NCBI GenBank assembly: GCA_934085595.1
Contig: CAKOHK010000002.1
Location: 85,014-149,013, forward strand
Origin: an uncultured Bacilli bacterium
GTDB taxonomy: Bacteria; Bacillota_I; Bacilli_A; RF39; UBA660
Reading direction: 5' to 3'
Length of the DNA stretch: 64,000 nt
This document shows, piece after piece, positions 8,755-17,502 of the stretch. The notes under the pieces were generated by a model, which had not been told where the DNA came from, ran no database searches, and saw only the letters and a list, made by a program, of their open reading frames with translations. Numbering within the stretch: the first letter of the stretch is position 1; each line of letters starts with the position of its first letter. A program made the translations under genes and the position numbers.

Positions 8755-10182
8755 ATGAAAAACATTAAAAAATTATTCGGTATATTACTTGCTTTTGTAT
8801 TTACTTTTGCATCAGTAAGTGCTGCTACCGAAAAAGGTTCAATTACTATTAATAAAGCAGTAGTAGGTGAAACTTATACTATCTATAGAGTATTAGATTT
8901 AGAAACATATGATAAAGCTAATGATAATTATATCTATAGAGCAAATGCTAATTTCAAAGATTTTGTAAATGGCACAATAGGTAGTAAATACCTAACAGCA
9001 AAGAGTGAAAATGGGGAAACATACTATGTATGGAATGGAGAGAAAACTGATGCTAGAGTTAAAGAGTTTACAAGCGAAGCAATAAAATATGCTAAAGATA
9101 ATAATAATAATGTAAGCCCTATATCTTCAAAAACAGCTACAAGCACAACTGTAGAGTTTAAAGATTTAGATTTAGGTTACTATCTAGTAGATACAACACT
9201 AGGAACTCTATTAAATCTAACTACTACAAATAAAGATGTAACTGTATATGAAAAAAATACTATAACTCCAGACATCGACAAAGATGTTAAAGAAAATAGT
9301 ACTGGTACATATGGAAAACAAAATGATGCATCTATCGGTGATACAGTAGAGTTTAAAACTACTATCACAGTAGGAGCAGGTTATGAAAATTATGTTTTAT
9401 ATGACAAAATGAGCAAAGGTTTAACACTTAATAGTAATTCTATTAAAGCATATGTAAATAATACTTTAGTACCAAATGATAATAATATTAATTATACTAT
9501 TGATACTACAAGTACTACTGACTATACATTCAAAGTAACATTTGCAAATAGTTATATTACTTCACTTCCAAAATCAACTGTTATTGAAGTTAGATATACA
9601 GCTGTACTTAACGAAAAAGCAGCAATTGAAGGAACTGGAAACATAAATGAAGCTCAGTTAAAATATGGTGATAATAATGAAACTGATAAAAAGAAAACTA
9701 CAACATATACATATATGTTTGATATAGTTAAAAAAGACGGAACTGATGAAACTAAAGAAAAGCTAGATGGAGCAAAGTTCAAACTTTATGATAGAACTGG
9801 AAATAATGAAATCAAAGTTGTATTAGAAGATGAAGCTAATAATATCTACCGTCTAGCAGTAGAAGGTGAAACTGGAGTATTAATAACAGCAGGAAAAGCT
9901 ACTATTATAGGACTTGATGCTAAAGATTATTACCTAGAAGAAGTTGAAGCACCAACAGGTTATAACAAATTAACAGAAAAAGTTAAAATTACTATAATTG
10001 GTATCAACCAAGATAAAACATTTAACAGAGTAAATCAAGAAATAATTAACTTCACTGGTTCACAATTACCAGAAACAGGTGGTATTGGAACAACATTATT
10101 CTTAAGCATAGGTTCAGTATTAGTCCTAGCATTCGGTCTATTACTAGTAACTAAATTAAGAGCATACAAAGAAAATATTTAA
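8755..10182 (+). CDS. Major (backbone) pilin, SpaA/Fim family, LPETG-anchored
   Basis: A 475-residue protein with a signal peptide ending near SAAT (residue 25). It carries Cna-B/SpaA domains expected to form internal isopeptide bonds, an E-box-like YYLEEVEAPTGYN at about residues 391-403, and the LPETG sorting signal at 438-442 followed by a hydrophobic helix and a basic tail. A VTVYEKN segment near residue 160 sits where the pilin motif lysine (YPK-like) usually lies, so that lysine is the likely nucleophile for polymerisation; this is inferred from position. It is followed by a strong stem-loop and then the sortase gene. Confidence 0.9.
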   Translation: MKNIKKLFGILLAFVFTFASVSAATEKGSITINKAVVGETYTIYRVLDLETYDKANDNYIYRANANFKDFVNGTIGSKYLTAKSENGETYYVWNGEKTDARVKEFTSEAIKYAKDNNNNVSPISSKTATSTTVEFKDLDLGYYLVDTTLGTLLNLTTTNKDVTVYEKNTITPDIDKDVKENSTGTYGKQNDASIGDTVEFKTTITVGAGYENYVLYDKMSKGLTLNSNSIKAYVNNTLVPNDNNINYTIDTTSTTDYTFKVTFANSYITSLPKSTVIEVRYTAVLNEKAAIEGTGNINEAQLKYGDNNETDKKKTTTYTYMFDIVKKDGTDETKEKLDGAKFKLYDRTGNNEIKVVLEDEANNIYRLAVEGETGVLITAGKATIIGLDAKDYYLEEVEAPTGYNKLTEKVKITIIGINQDKTFNRVNQEIINFTGSQLPETGGIGTTLFLSIGSVLVLAFGLLLVTKLRAYKENI

Positions 10183-10195
10183 TAGAAAAAAGTAC

Positions 10196-10223
10196 GCTTA
10201 GGAAGAAACATTTCTTCCTAAGC
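10196..10223 (+). other. 12-bp stem-loop between pilin and sortase genes
   Basis: Perfect inverted repeat GCTTAGGAAGAA / TTCTTCCTAAGC (10196-10207 and 10212-10223) with a 4-nt loop. It is not followed by a T-run, so it is not a standard terminator. It could stabilise the pilin mRNA 3' end or reduce downstream expression. Confidence 0.75.
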
Positions 10224-10266
10224 ACACAAAATATTAATTGATAGAAAGGGTAAGGTATATAAAGCT

Positions 10267-11136
10267 ATGAAAGAACATAAAATCACAATGTTTATGATAT
10301 TATTTTTTTTCGTAGGTTTATTAACATTATTTTACCCATCACTAAGTAATTACTATAATGAAAAAAATGGTTCTAAAACTATATCTAATTATGAAAATAT
10401 CTTAAAAAATACTAATTCTATAGACTTTAGTAAAATAAAAGAAGACGCTATTAATTATAATGAGAAACTAAGTAAATTAAAAGAACCACTACTTACTTAT
10501 GATACTCTTAAAAACTATAATGATTTATTAAACGTTAATAACGATGATATGATTGGTTATTTAACTATAGATAAAATTAAAGTTGAACTTCCAATATATC
10601 ATAGTATAAGTGAAGATGTATTAAATAGTAGTGTAGGTCACTTAGAAGGTTCATCTCTTCCAATCGGAGGAAATACTACTCATAGTGTTCTATCAGCACA
10701 CAGAGGTCTTCCATCAGCTAAACTATTTACTGAACTAGATAAATTAGAAATAGGAGATACTTTTAAAATTACTGTTTTAGATGAAACTCTACTATATAAA
10801 GTAGATAAAATAACTATAGTAAAACCAAATGATAGAAAAGAATTAAAAATAGAAAAAGATAAAGATTATGTTACATTACTAACTTGTACTCCTTATGGTA
10901 TAAATACCCATAGACTTCTAGTAAGAGGAGTAAGAATAGAAAAAGAAATCAAAAAAGAATATATTTCATCAGAAGGATTTAAAGTAAATAAAATGATTGT
11001 GGTGCCTATACTAGCACTTCCAATTATATTAATGTTACTTATTATATTATTAATAAAACCTATTAAGAAAGTTAATATTAATAAATATGAGGAATATCTT
11101 TATCCAAATGGTAAAGATTATGGAGGGAAAATATGA
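10267..11136 (+). CDS. srtC: Class C (pilin-polymerising) sortase
   Basis: A 289-residue sortase with an N-terminal membrane helix (about residues 10-26) and a second helix near the C-terminus (about 238-262), the usual two-anchor layout of class C. The catalytic His145 lies in SAHRGLPSAKLF, the nucleophile Cys207 in LLTCTPYG, and the Arg residues in THRLLVRG. GHLEGSSLPIGG is also class-C specific. The enzyme joins LPETG pilins through a lysine of the next subunit. Where most class C sortases have a DPF/DPW/DPY lid, this one reads EPLL (near residue 75). It overlaps the next pilin gene by four bases. Confidence 0.9.
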   Translation: MKEHKITMFMILFFFVGLLTLFYPSLSNYYNEKNGSKTISNYENILKNTNSIDFSKIKEDAINYNEKLSKLKEPLLTYDTLKNYNDLLNVNNDDMIGYLTIDKIKVELPIYHSISEDVLNSSVGHLEGSSLPIGGNTTHSVLSAHRGLPSAKLFTELDKLEIGDTFKITVLDETLLYKVDKITIVKPNDRKELKIEKDKDYVTLLTCTPYGINTHRLLVRGVRIEKEIKKEYISSEGFKVNKMIVVPILALPIILMLLIILLIKPIKKVNINKYEEYLYPNGKDYGGKI

Positions 11137-12026
11137 AAAGGATAAAAATTATATTATTATCTATACTTATATTTTATAGTACTAATATCTATGCTTTAGA
11201 AAATAATACTATAGATTTTAATTCTAAAGGAAGCATAGAAATAACTTTAAGTGAAAAAACAGATAATGAGAAAGTAGAAGGAGCAGAAATACTATTATAT
11301 AAGGTTGCTGATGCTAAAAGTGAAAATCATAATCTTGTATTTGAATATATAGATGAGTTAAAATCATGTAATGCTTCTTTAAATGATTTAGAAACTAAAA
11401 GTAAAAGTGAAGATATAGAAAAATGTATAAATGAAAATATAAACTCATTAAAACAAATAACTGATGTTAATGGAACAGTTAAATATAATGATTTAGATTT
11501 AGGATTATATCTAGTTAAACAAAATAATATAGTAAAAGGTTATTCTAAAATAGATTCATTTCTAGTAATGATACCTAAAATAACTGATAATAAATGGATA
11601 TATGATATAAAAAGTACTCCTAAAACAGATATTATAAGAGTAATAGATATAAATGTTAAAAAAGTATGGAACACATCTACAAGTAATACAAACGATAGTA
11701 TAAAACTTCCAAGAAGTATAGAAGTAGAACTATTACTTAATGATAAAGTTATAGATACTGTTAAATTAAGTAAAGATAATAACTGGTCATACACATGGGA
11801 AGACTTAGCTAAAAGTGAAGAATATACTATAAAAGAAATAAATGTTCCAAAAGGATACACACCATCATATCAAAAAGATAATAATACATTTATAGTGACA
11901 AACACAAGTACTTTAGTTCAAACAGGACAAATGCTATGGATAGTTATGTTACTAATAATAACTGGTATAACATTTATAATAATAAGTATTATTTATGATA
12001 GAAAAACAAATGAACAAAATATCTAA
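11133..12026 (+). CDS. Minor/basal pilin with LVQTG sorting signal
   Basis: A 297-residue protein beginning in an ATGA overlap with the sortase gene. Signal peptide (residues 1-22), then a SpaA-like domain with YNDLDLGLYLVKQ, and a Cna-B domain with YTIKEINVPKGYTP near residues 230-243 (E-box-like Glu). The C-terminus has LVQTG at 261-265 in place of LPXTG, a hydrophobic helix and a short polar tail. Basal pilins with (L/N)xQTG signals are usually handled by a housekeeping or class B/D-like sortase that ends polymerisation by wall attachment. The next gene encodes just such a second sortase. Confidence 0.85.
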   Translation: MKRIKIILLSILIFYSTNIYALENNTIDFNSKGSIEITLSEKTDNEKVEGAEILLYKVADAKSENHNLVFEYIDELKSCNASLNDLETKSKSEDIEKCINENINSLKQITDVNGTVKYNDLDLGLYLVKQNNIVKGYSKIDSFLVMIPKITDNKWIYDIKSTPKTDIIRVIDINVKKVWNTSTSNTNDSIKLPRSIEVELLLNDKVIDTVKLSKDNNWSYTWEDLAKSEEYTIKEINVPKGYTPSYQKDNNTFIVTNTSTLVQTGQMLWIVMLLIITGITFIIISIIYDRKTNEQNI

Positions 12027-12552
12027 AAAAATATTAATAGTGGGAGTATCTCTTATATTAATAGCTATAGCTTTACTAATATATTTTAAATATGAAGAAA
12101 TATATGGTAAAAACAAAAGTGAAGATATAATGAAAGAGATTCTAAATAATAAAGATAAAGAAAAAGATACATTTATTATTGATGATATAGAATACATTGG
12201 ATACATACTAATCCCATCATTAGATTTAGATTTACCAGTAAGTAAAACATTTTCATACGCTTCTTTAAAGAAATCCCCAGCGCTTTATTATGGTAGTATT
12301 AAAAATAATAATATGGTAATATGTGCTCACTCATATAAATCTCACTTTGGTAATTTATATAAATTAAAACAAGGAGATGAAATAATATTTGTTGATGCTA
12401 AAAATAATAAGTATACATATAAAGTTGAATTAGTAGAAGAATTATCATCTACTGATATAAAAGAAATGATAGAAAGTGATTTTGATTTAACACTTTATAC
12501 ATGTACAAAAGATAGTATAAGAAGAGTAACAGTTAGATGTAATAGAATATAA
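12010..12552 (+). CDS. Second, small sortase (class B/D-like)
   Basis: About 180 residues when started at the ATG at 12010; an in-frame ATG at 11995 is also possible and neither has a strong ribosome site, so coupling to the upstream gene is likely. One N-terminal membrane helix is followed by a compact sortase core: YIGYILIPSLDLDLPV, His107 in CAHSYKSHFG, Cys165 in LTLYTCTKD, and an Arg in RRVTVRCNR. It lacks the C-terminal membrane anchor of the class C enzyme. From its pairing with the LVQTG pilin I infer that it attaches the finished pilus to the cell wall. It is the last gene of the operon. Confidence 0.8.
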   Translation: MNKISKKILIVGVSLILIAIALLIYFKYEEIYGKNKSEDIMKEILNNKDKEKDTFIIDDIEYIGYILIPSLDLDLPVSKTFSYASLKKSPALYYGSIKNNNMVICAHSYKSHFGNLYKLKQGDEIIFVDAKNNKYTYKVELVEELSSTDIKEMIESDFDLTLYTCTKDSIRRVTVRCNRI

Positions 12553-12555
12553 ATT

Positions 12556-12581
12556 AGTAAACAAGTTAGTTTACTTTTTTT
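12556..12581 (+). terminator. Intrinsic terminator of the pilus operon
   Basis: Stem AGTAAAC / GTTTACT (12556-12562 and 12569-12575) with a 6-nt loop and a following T-run. Confidence 0.85.
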
Positions 12582-12592
12582 ATAAAAAAGAG

Positions 12593-12621
12593 TTGACAAG
12601 TGTATAATATACACATATAAT
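12593..12621 (+). promoter_or_regulatory. Consensus promoter of the PK-PurA-kinase-VWA operon
   Basis: TTGACA at 12593-12598 and TATAAT at 12616-12621 with an ideal 17-bp spacer. The spacer holds a perfect palindrome (separate entry), so this strong promoter is probably repressed under some condition. Confidence 0.85.
12600..12614 (+). promoter_or_regulatory. Operator-like palindrome O1
   Basis: GTGTATA-A-TATACAC, a perfect 15-bp inverted repeat lying between the -35 and -10 boxes. A bound dimeric repressor there would block RNA polymerase. It shares the pattern GTGTA-N5-TACAC with the second palindrome at 12668. Confidence 0.6.
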
Positions 12622-12667
12622 TAAATTGTAAGAAGAGCAAAGAATGCTTTTTAAAAAATATTATAAG

Positions 12668-12682
12668 TGTACAAAGTACACA
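12668..12682 (+). promoter_or_regulatory. Operator-like palindrome O2
   Basis: GTGTAC-AAA-GTACAC, a perfect inverted repeat in the 5' leader just before the AAGGAG ribosome site. It repeats the GTGTA-N5-TACAC pattern of O1, 68 bp downstream centre to centre. The regulator is not encoded next to it. Confidence 0.6.
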
Positions 12683-12694
12683 AAAGGAGTTAAT

Positions 12695-13591
12695 ATGAAA
12701 AAAGATTGTAAACTAATAGGGACACTTCCTCATATCTATAATGAAAAAGCAGTAAAAGAAATGATGGAAAACAAAGACATAAGCGAAGTAAGATTTAATT
12801 CAGGTGTTAATGAATTACTAAGTCCGGGTGAAATCATAAGTATTTTAAAAGAACTAGAAAATAAATATCATAAAAAAGTATGGATTGATTTAAAAGGTAG
12901 ACAATTAAGAGTTACTTCATGGGCAGATACAAGTTATGAAGCTATAGAATTAAATCATGAAATAGAACTAGAATACCCAGCAAAAGTAATATTTAGAAAC
13001 GGTACTTCTTCAAATATATTACACACAAAAGGAAATAAAATCATATTAGAAACTCCGCCAGAAAAAGCCTTAGGAAAAGGCCAATCAATAAATATAAAAG
13101 CAAAAAGTCTTGATATAAAAGGATATTTAACTTTACTTGATAAAGAACTAATAAAAGAATCTAAAAAACAAGGAATGAATAACTATATGGCATCTTTCAC
13201 TGAATCATCAAATGATTTAAAAGAAATATTTTATCTAAATGAAAAATCAATTATTATTCCAAAAATAGAATCATTAAAAGGAATTAAATATGCTTTGGAA
13301 AATAATATTTTTACTCCAATGTTAGCAAGAGAGGATTTATGGATTGAATGTAAAGATGATATAAACATATTAAAAGTATTAAGAAGTTTATCGCTTAAAT
13401 ATAAAGAAGCAATTTGTGCATCAAGATTATTTTCTTCATTAGATAGAGAAAAAGAAATATCACTTTCCGATTTAGAAGATTTAGAATTAATGTATTTATA
13501 TGGCTATAAGAACTTTATGTTACCCGATGGCATGGAAGGAGAAAAGCTAACAAAAGCGTTAAAAGGCTGGAGGATGTTTAAGTATGAATAA
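12695..13591 (+). CDS. Pyruvate-kinase-like TIM-barrel protein
   Basis: I start it at the ATG at 12695, five bases after AAGGAG, giving 298 residues. The chain follows pyruvate kinase domain A almost segment by segment: an opening KLIGTLPHIYNE, then KVWIDLKGRQLRV (like LDTKGPEIR), IIPKIESLKGIKYALEN (like KIENxEG, keeping the catalytic Lys and metal-binding Glu), MLAREDLWIEC (like MVARGDLGVE, keeping the Asp), and an ASRLFSSLDREKEISLSDLE ending. The B domain is reduced and the C-terminal regulatory domain is absent. It is therefore a PEP/pyruvate-type barrel, not a normal glycolytic enzyme. It heads a five-gene operon; an enzymatic role in making or using a phosphorylated or enol intermediate is only an inference. 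Confidence 0.7.
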   Translation: MKKDCKLIGTLPHIYNEKAVKEMMENKDISEVRFNSGVNELLSPGEIISILKELENKYHKKVWIDLKGRQLRVTSWADTSYEAIELNHEIELEYPAKVIFRNGTSSNILHTKGNKIILETPPEKALGKGQSINIKAKSLDIKGYLTLLDKELIKESKKQGMNNYMASFTESSNDLKEIFYLNEKSIIIPKIESLKGIKYALENNIFTPMLAREDLWIECKDDINILKVLRSLSLKYKEAICASRLFSSLDREKEISLSDLEDLELMYLYGYKNFMLPDGMEGEKLTKALKGWRMFKYE

Positions 13592-14981
13592 TAGTTATAT
13601 AATATCAGGTTCACTTTTTGGAGATGAAGGAAAAGGAACATTTGTTGACTACTTATCATATACAAAAAACATAAAAGAAAATGTAAGATATAACGGAGGA
13701 AGTCAAGCAAGTCATACTGTTATAAATGATGGTATAACACATAAGTTTAGTCAGTTAGGTTCACACTTTTTAAATGAAGACTCAAGAACATTCCTATCAA
13801 GATATACTATAGTAAACTTATTTAATATTATTGCTGAAGCAGATTATTTAGAAAGAAAAATAAATATACCAAGAGAAGAATTATTAAAAAGAGTATTTGT
13901 AGATTCAACTTCTATTATCACAACACCATATCATAAACTAATAAATGAACTAAATGAAATAGAAAATCAAAATAATAGAAGAGGCAGCGTAGGAACTGGA
14001 GTAAGTGAAGTAATGAGAGTATATGAAAAAGAAGGAGTACTGCTTACATTAAATGATTTTACTAATGAAGAATACATAAAAAAACTACATGAACTATTTA
14101 ATATAACAAAGTCTCTACTATCAACCTCCTCAAATAAAAAACTAATAAACAAACTAATTACTAAAGAAGATATAGAATGTTTAACAAATAATAAAAATAA
14201 AGATTATATAATTAAATGTTATGAAAACCTATTAAATAGTGGACTTATAAATATTATAGATGGCATAACAAGATTTCATCAAAAAGAAGATATATTATTT
14301 GAAGGTTCACAAGGACTGTTAATAGATAAAGATTATGGTATAAGACCAAATACAACACTACTTTCTACATCAAATAAAAATGGGATATTACTATCAAATA
14401 CTATAAATACAAACCCTCATAAAATAGGTATTATATCTTCACTAATAAGTAGACACGGAATAGGAGTCCTTCCAACTTATGATAAAACACTATCATCAAT
14501 GATAAGTGATGAAAATCAAAAAGAAAGTTACTATCAAGGATCTCCAAGATATGGTTACTTTGATGCTGTACTCTTAAGATACTCACAAAGTATAAATAAT
14601 AACGATGAATATTTCTTATCATCACTAGATAGACTCTCATCATTTAAAGAAATTAAAATATGTGATTCATACATATACACAGGAGAAATAACAGATGACT
14701 TCAAAGAAACATTTGACTATTACATAGATAATAATAGAACAATAATTAAAAATATTAAAAAGAACTCTATATATTTAAGAAAATATTTATCAAAAACAAT
14801 ACCACTTTATATAGTAATAGATGGATGGAATAAAAACATAAGTAATATTACAAACATAGAAGATTTACCAGATGAATGTCATAACTTTATAAATCTAATA
14901 GAATATTTAACTAACATAAAAATAACACTTTTATCAGTAGGCCCAAATAGAAATCAAAAATTAGAAAGTATATTAAAATGA
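13584..14981 (+). CDS. Divergent adenylosuccinate-synthetase-like enzyme
   Basis: 465 residues, overlapping the previous gene by 8 bp. The GTP-binding P-loop reads GSLFGDEGKG (usual QWGDEGKG) and keeps the catalytic Asp14; His44 in GGSQASHTV matches the catalytic His of NAGHTV. FEGSQGLLIDKDYG resembles EGAQGxxLDIDxG, and GSPRYGYFDAV near residue 319 resembles GRPRRCGWFD. Other blocks are changed: the IMP-loop GTTGRGIGP region reads GSVGTGVSEV. True PurA joins IMP and Asp using GTP. The changed nucleotide and product loops suggest a different substrate, so I would not call this purA. Its neighbours (PK-like barrel, uridine-kinase-like protein) are not purine-pathway genes. Confidence 0.75.
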   Translation: MNNSYIISGSLFGDEGKGTFVDYLSYTKNIKENVRYNGGSQASHTVINDGITHKFSQLGSHFLNEDSRTFLSRYTIVNLFNIIAEADYLERKINIPREELLKRVFVDSTSIITTPYHKLINELNEIENQNNRRGSVGTGVSEVMRVYEKEGVLLTLNDFTNEEYIKKLHELFNITKSLLSTSSNKKLINKLITKEDIECLTNNKNKDYIIKCYENLLNSGLINIIDGITRFHQKEDILFEGSQGLLIDKDYGIRPNTTLLSTSNKNGILLSNTINTNPHKIGIISSLISRHGIGVLPTYDKTLSSMISDENQKESYYQGSPRYGYFDAVLLRYSQSINNNDEYFLSSLDRLSSFKEIKICDSYIYTGEITDDFKETFDYYIDNNRTIIKNIKKNSIYLRKYLSKTIPLYIVIDGWNKNISNITNIEDLPDECHNFINLIEYLTNIKITLLSVGPNRNQKLESILK

Positions 14982-15550
14982 ATATACTTATTTCGGGAAT
15001 GACATGTTCAGGTAAAACATCACTAAGTAACCAGTTATCACATGAATTAAATATTCTTCATTTTGAGGAAGACTGGTACTTTAAAAATAAAGAAGATATA
15101 AAATGTACAAGTAAAGGTTATCTAATGGATTTACCATCATCATTTCATTTAGATGAGTTTAAAAAAGACGTAAAAACGCTTATAGAAGAAAAAGAAACAT
15201 ACACGCCAGTATACGATATAAAAACAAACAAAAGAATAAATAAAACAAGACTAGTAAAATCAAGTGAAATAATTATATTTGAAGGACTTCACACAATAAG
15301 CACTTTAAAAGATTTAAGAAACACACTTAAAGTATTTATAGATATTGATAAAGAACTAGCACTTACGAGAAGAATAGAAAGAGATAAGAAGTATGGAATA
15401 AGTGAAGAAGAAATAAAAAGATATTTTAATGAAGTAATTATGAGTATCTATAAATCACATATAGTTAGTCAAAAGAAAGAAGCAGATATTATATTGAATG
15501 GAGGAGATGATATAAAATGTCTATCAAAGAAATTGCAGACTTACTTATGA
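14978..15550 (+). CDS. Uridine-kinase-like P-loop kinase
   Basis: A 190-residue protein starting in an ATGA overlap with the PurA-like gene. The Walker A motif GMTCSGKTS at residues 7-15 is followed by FEEDWYFK (like the DxFY of uridine kinases), a hydrophobic strand ending in EGLHT (like EGI), and a lid with RRIERDKKYG. The family phosphorylates nucleosides or similar small hydroxyl compounds. The length fits the uridine kinase/phosphoribulokinase group. Together with the PurA-like enzyme this suggests a nucleotide-like substrate for the operon, which is an inference. It overlaps the next gene by 34 bp. Confidence 0.75.
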   Translation: MNILISGMTCSGKTSLSNQLSHELNILHFEEDWYFKNKEDIKCTSKGYLMDLPSSFHLDEFKKDVKTLIEEKETYTPVYDIKTNKRINKTRLVKSSEIIIFEGLHTISTLKDLRNTLKVFIDIDKELALTRRIERDKKYGISEEEIKRYFNEVIMSIYKSHIVSQKKEADIILNGGDDIKCLSKKLQTYL

Positions 15551-16551
15551 ATGCTAAAAGACCTCATGAAGTATTCGGAACAAATGAAAATGAAATTAAA
15601 AACATATATAGAAAATATGCAAAAATATGTCATCCGGATTTAGCTAAAGATTATGAAAAAGAACTAGCTCAAAAAACAATGACATTATTAAATGAATATT
15701 ATGCACTTGCTCAAAAAGAAATAAAACAAGGAATATATAATGTCATAGATGAAAAAGAATTGTTAAAACAAATGACTCCAATGTTTGAGTTTGATATAAA
15801 AAATGAAAACTATAAGTTTTATAAAATATCAAGAAGTACAGATGTAGCAGACATATATGAAGGTTTATGTAATGATACATTAGTTGAACTTATAATCGCA
15901 AGTGATATTGAAGATGATGATTTAATTATAGAAGAAGAAAATATATTAAAAACACTAAATCACTTATCTATTCCAAAATTAAAAAGAAAAGCAAAAATAA
16001 ATGGACAAAACGCATTAATAATATATAAACCAAAAGGATTTACCATAGATGAAATTAAAAAATATTATGGATACATAAATACTGAACATATATGCTGGAT
16101 ATTAGAAAGACTTTTATCATTAGTTGGATATTTACATTCAAATAAAATAGTTCATGGAAATATTAAAAAAGAAAATATTTTAATAGACCCAGAAACACAT
16201 AATGTAGTAATAACAGATTATTCATTATGTATAAAAGACGCAAATAAAACAGAAAGTAAATATAAAATAATAAATGATATTTACACACCAAGTTATGTAA
16301 ATAAAGATGCAAAAGTCATTCCAAATGTAGACATATACCCACTAGGAATAATAGCAATAGATTTATTAGGAGGTGATATAAATAGAATTGCTATTCCACT
16401 AAGAGTAGATGTTAAAGTTAGAGCGTTCATTAGAAAATTATTAGATAAAAACTCTAATGATGCATGGGCTTTATGGAATGAACTTATAGATATAAGAAAT
16501 GAATTATACGGAAATAAAAGATTTACAAAATTAGAAAGAAAATTATATTAG
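15517..16551 (+). CDS. J-domain protein fused to a degenerate protein kinase
   Basis: 344 residues. The start at 15517 has GGAGGAG upstream, inside the end of the kinase gene. Residues about 15-70 form a J domain with an intact HPD at 39-41, the motif that stimulates DnaK. From about residue 90 a protein-kinase fold follows: a helix with LLSLVGYLHSNKIVHGN, then ENILIDPE and VVITDYSL. The catalytic HRD is HGN (213-215), DFG is DYS (234-236), and no VAIK-type lysine is visible in strand 3, so it is probably a pseudokinase that binds rather than phosphorylates. J-domain/kinase proteins are known in bacterial stress gene neighbourhoods; its partner here is probably the VWA protein encoded 10 bp downstream. 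Confidence 0.75.
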   Translation: MSIKEIADLLMNAKRPHEVFGTNENEIKNIYRKYAKICHPDLAKDYEKELAQKTMTLLNEYYALAQKEIKQGIYNVIDEKELLKQMTPMFEFDIKNENYKFYKISRSTDVADIYEGLCNDTLVELIIASDIEDDDLIIEEENILKTLNHLSIPKLKRKAKINGQNALIIYKPKGFTIDEIKKYYGYINTEHICWILERLLSLVGYLHSNKIVHGNIKKENILIDPETHNVVITDYSLCIKDANKTESKYKIINDIYTPSYVNKDAKVIPNVDIYPLGIIAIDLLGGDINRIAIPLRVDVKVRAFIRKLLDKNSNDAWALWNELIDIRNELYGNKRFTKLERKLY

Positions 16552-16561
16552 GAGGATTTTT

Positions 16562-17497
16562 ATGGGAAGTTATAGTTATGATAGAGATGTATATAGTTCA
16601 AGTAGTTATGATGCTTGGTCAGTAAGTGATACATCTAAAAGAAAATTAAATAAGGTAAGACTTGAAGAGAATATGTTACCAAACGGAAAAATAATAAAGA
16701 GTGATGCAAAAACACCTATAGTTATAGTACTTGATGTTACAGGTTCAAATATCAATTTTGCAAGACTTGTATACGATAAGTTTCCAATGTTTTATACAGA
16801 ATTAGAACAAAAAGGTTACTTAGAAGATTTCGATATTTCAATATGTGCAGTAGGAGATGCTTATACAGATGATTATCCTGTGCAAATAAATGATTTTGCT
16901 AAAGGATTAGAATTAGATGCAAATATGGAAAATATAGTATTAGAATCAGGCGGAGGAGGACAAGGATGTGAATCATATGAATTAATGGCTCATTATCTTG
17001 CAAATAATACAGTATTTAGAAAAGATGCAAATCCTATGGTATTCTTTATCGCAGATGAAGCACCATATAGTGAACTTAATATTAATCAAGCAAAAGAAAT
17101 AGGATTATGTGCAGAAAAAGGGTGTGACCCATTCAAAGAACTAAATAAAAAGTTTAAAAATAATGTATTTGTAATGCTAAATAAATATTGTGGTGAAAGA
17201 TTTGAAGAAAGTATTACAAAAGCATGGGAAAAAGTATTAAATGAAAATCATTTAATTAAAATACCAGAAGAAAAAGCAATAGTAGATTTAATACTAGGAG
17301 TAATAGCTATCCAAAAGAAAGATTTAGAAGTATACGCTCTAGATATGAAAAATAGAGGTCAAACAGTACATAGAATAGAAGGAGTAACTTCTTCACTAAC
17401 AGCATTATCAAATAGTACTGAACTTATGAATATAGATGCTGATATAAATATGAATCTATCACTAAAACCAAAAGGTAATAAAGGAAGAAGAATATAA
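16562..17497 (+). CDS. VWA-domain protein (TerY-like)
   Basis: 311 residues, preceded by AGGAGG. After a Ser/Tyr-rich N-terminal tail (residues 1-25), the VWA fold begins with IVIVLDVTGSN, where D58-T60-S62 gives the DxTxS form of the MIDAS metal site. A glycine-rich loop GGGGQGCESYEL and a strand ending in IADEAPYSE supply further metal-site positions. No signal peptide, so it is cytoplasmic. VWA proteins commonly act as metal-dependent scaffolds with kinases or ATPases; TerY works with a kinase and a phosphatase in tellurite-type stress loci. It closes the operon, directly before a strong terminator. Confidence 0.8.
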   Translation: MGSYSYDRDVYSSSSYDAWSVSDTSKRKLNKVRLEENMLPNGKIIKSDAKTPIVIVLDVTGSNINFARLVYDKFPMFYTELEQKGYLEDFDISICAVGDAYTDDYPVQINDFAKGLELDANMENIVLESGGGGQGCESYELMAHYLANNTVFRKDANPMVFFIADEAPYSELNINQAKEIGLCAEKGCDPFKELNKKFKNNVFVMLNKYCGERFEESITKAWEKVLNENHLIKIPEEKAIVDLILGVIAIQKKDLEVYALDMKNRGQTVHRIEGVTSSLTALSNSTELMNIDADINMNLSLKPKGNKGRRI

Positions 17498-17502
17498 TTA
17501 AG

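Noticed and set aside
12644..12694. Longer start for the PK-like gene
   Set aside because: The extra 17 codons cover the second palindrome, and the good AAGGAG site lies before the ATG at 12695.
13584..14981. Calling the PurA-like gene purA
   Set aside because: The IMP-loop and product-loop motifs are changed and the neighbours are not purine genes, so a normal role is unsupported.
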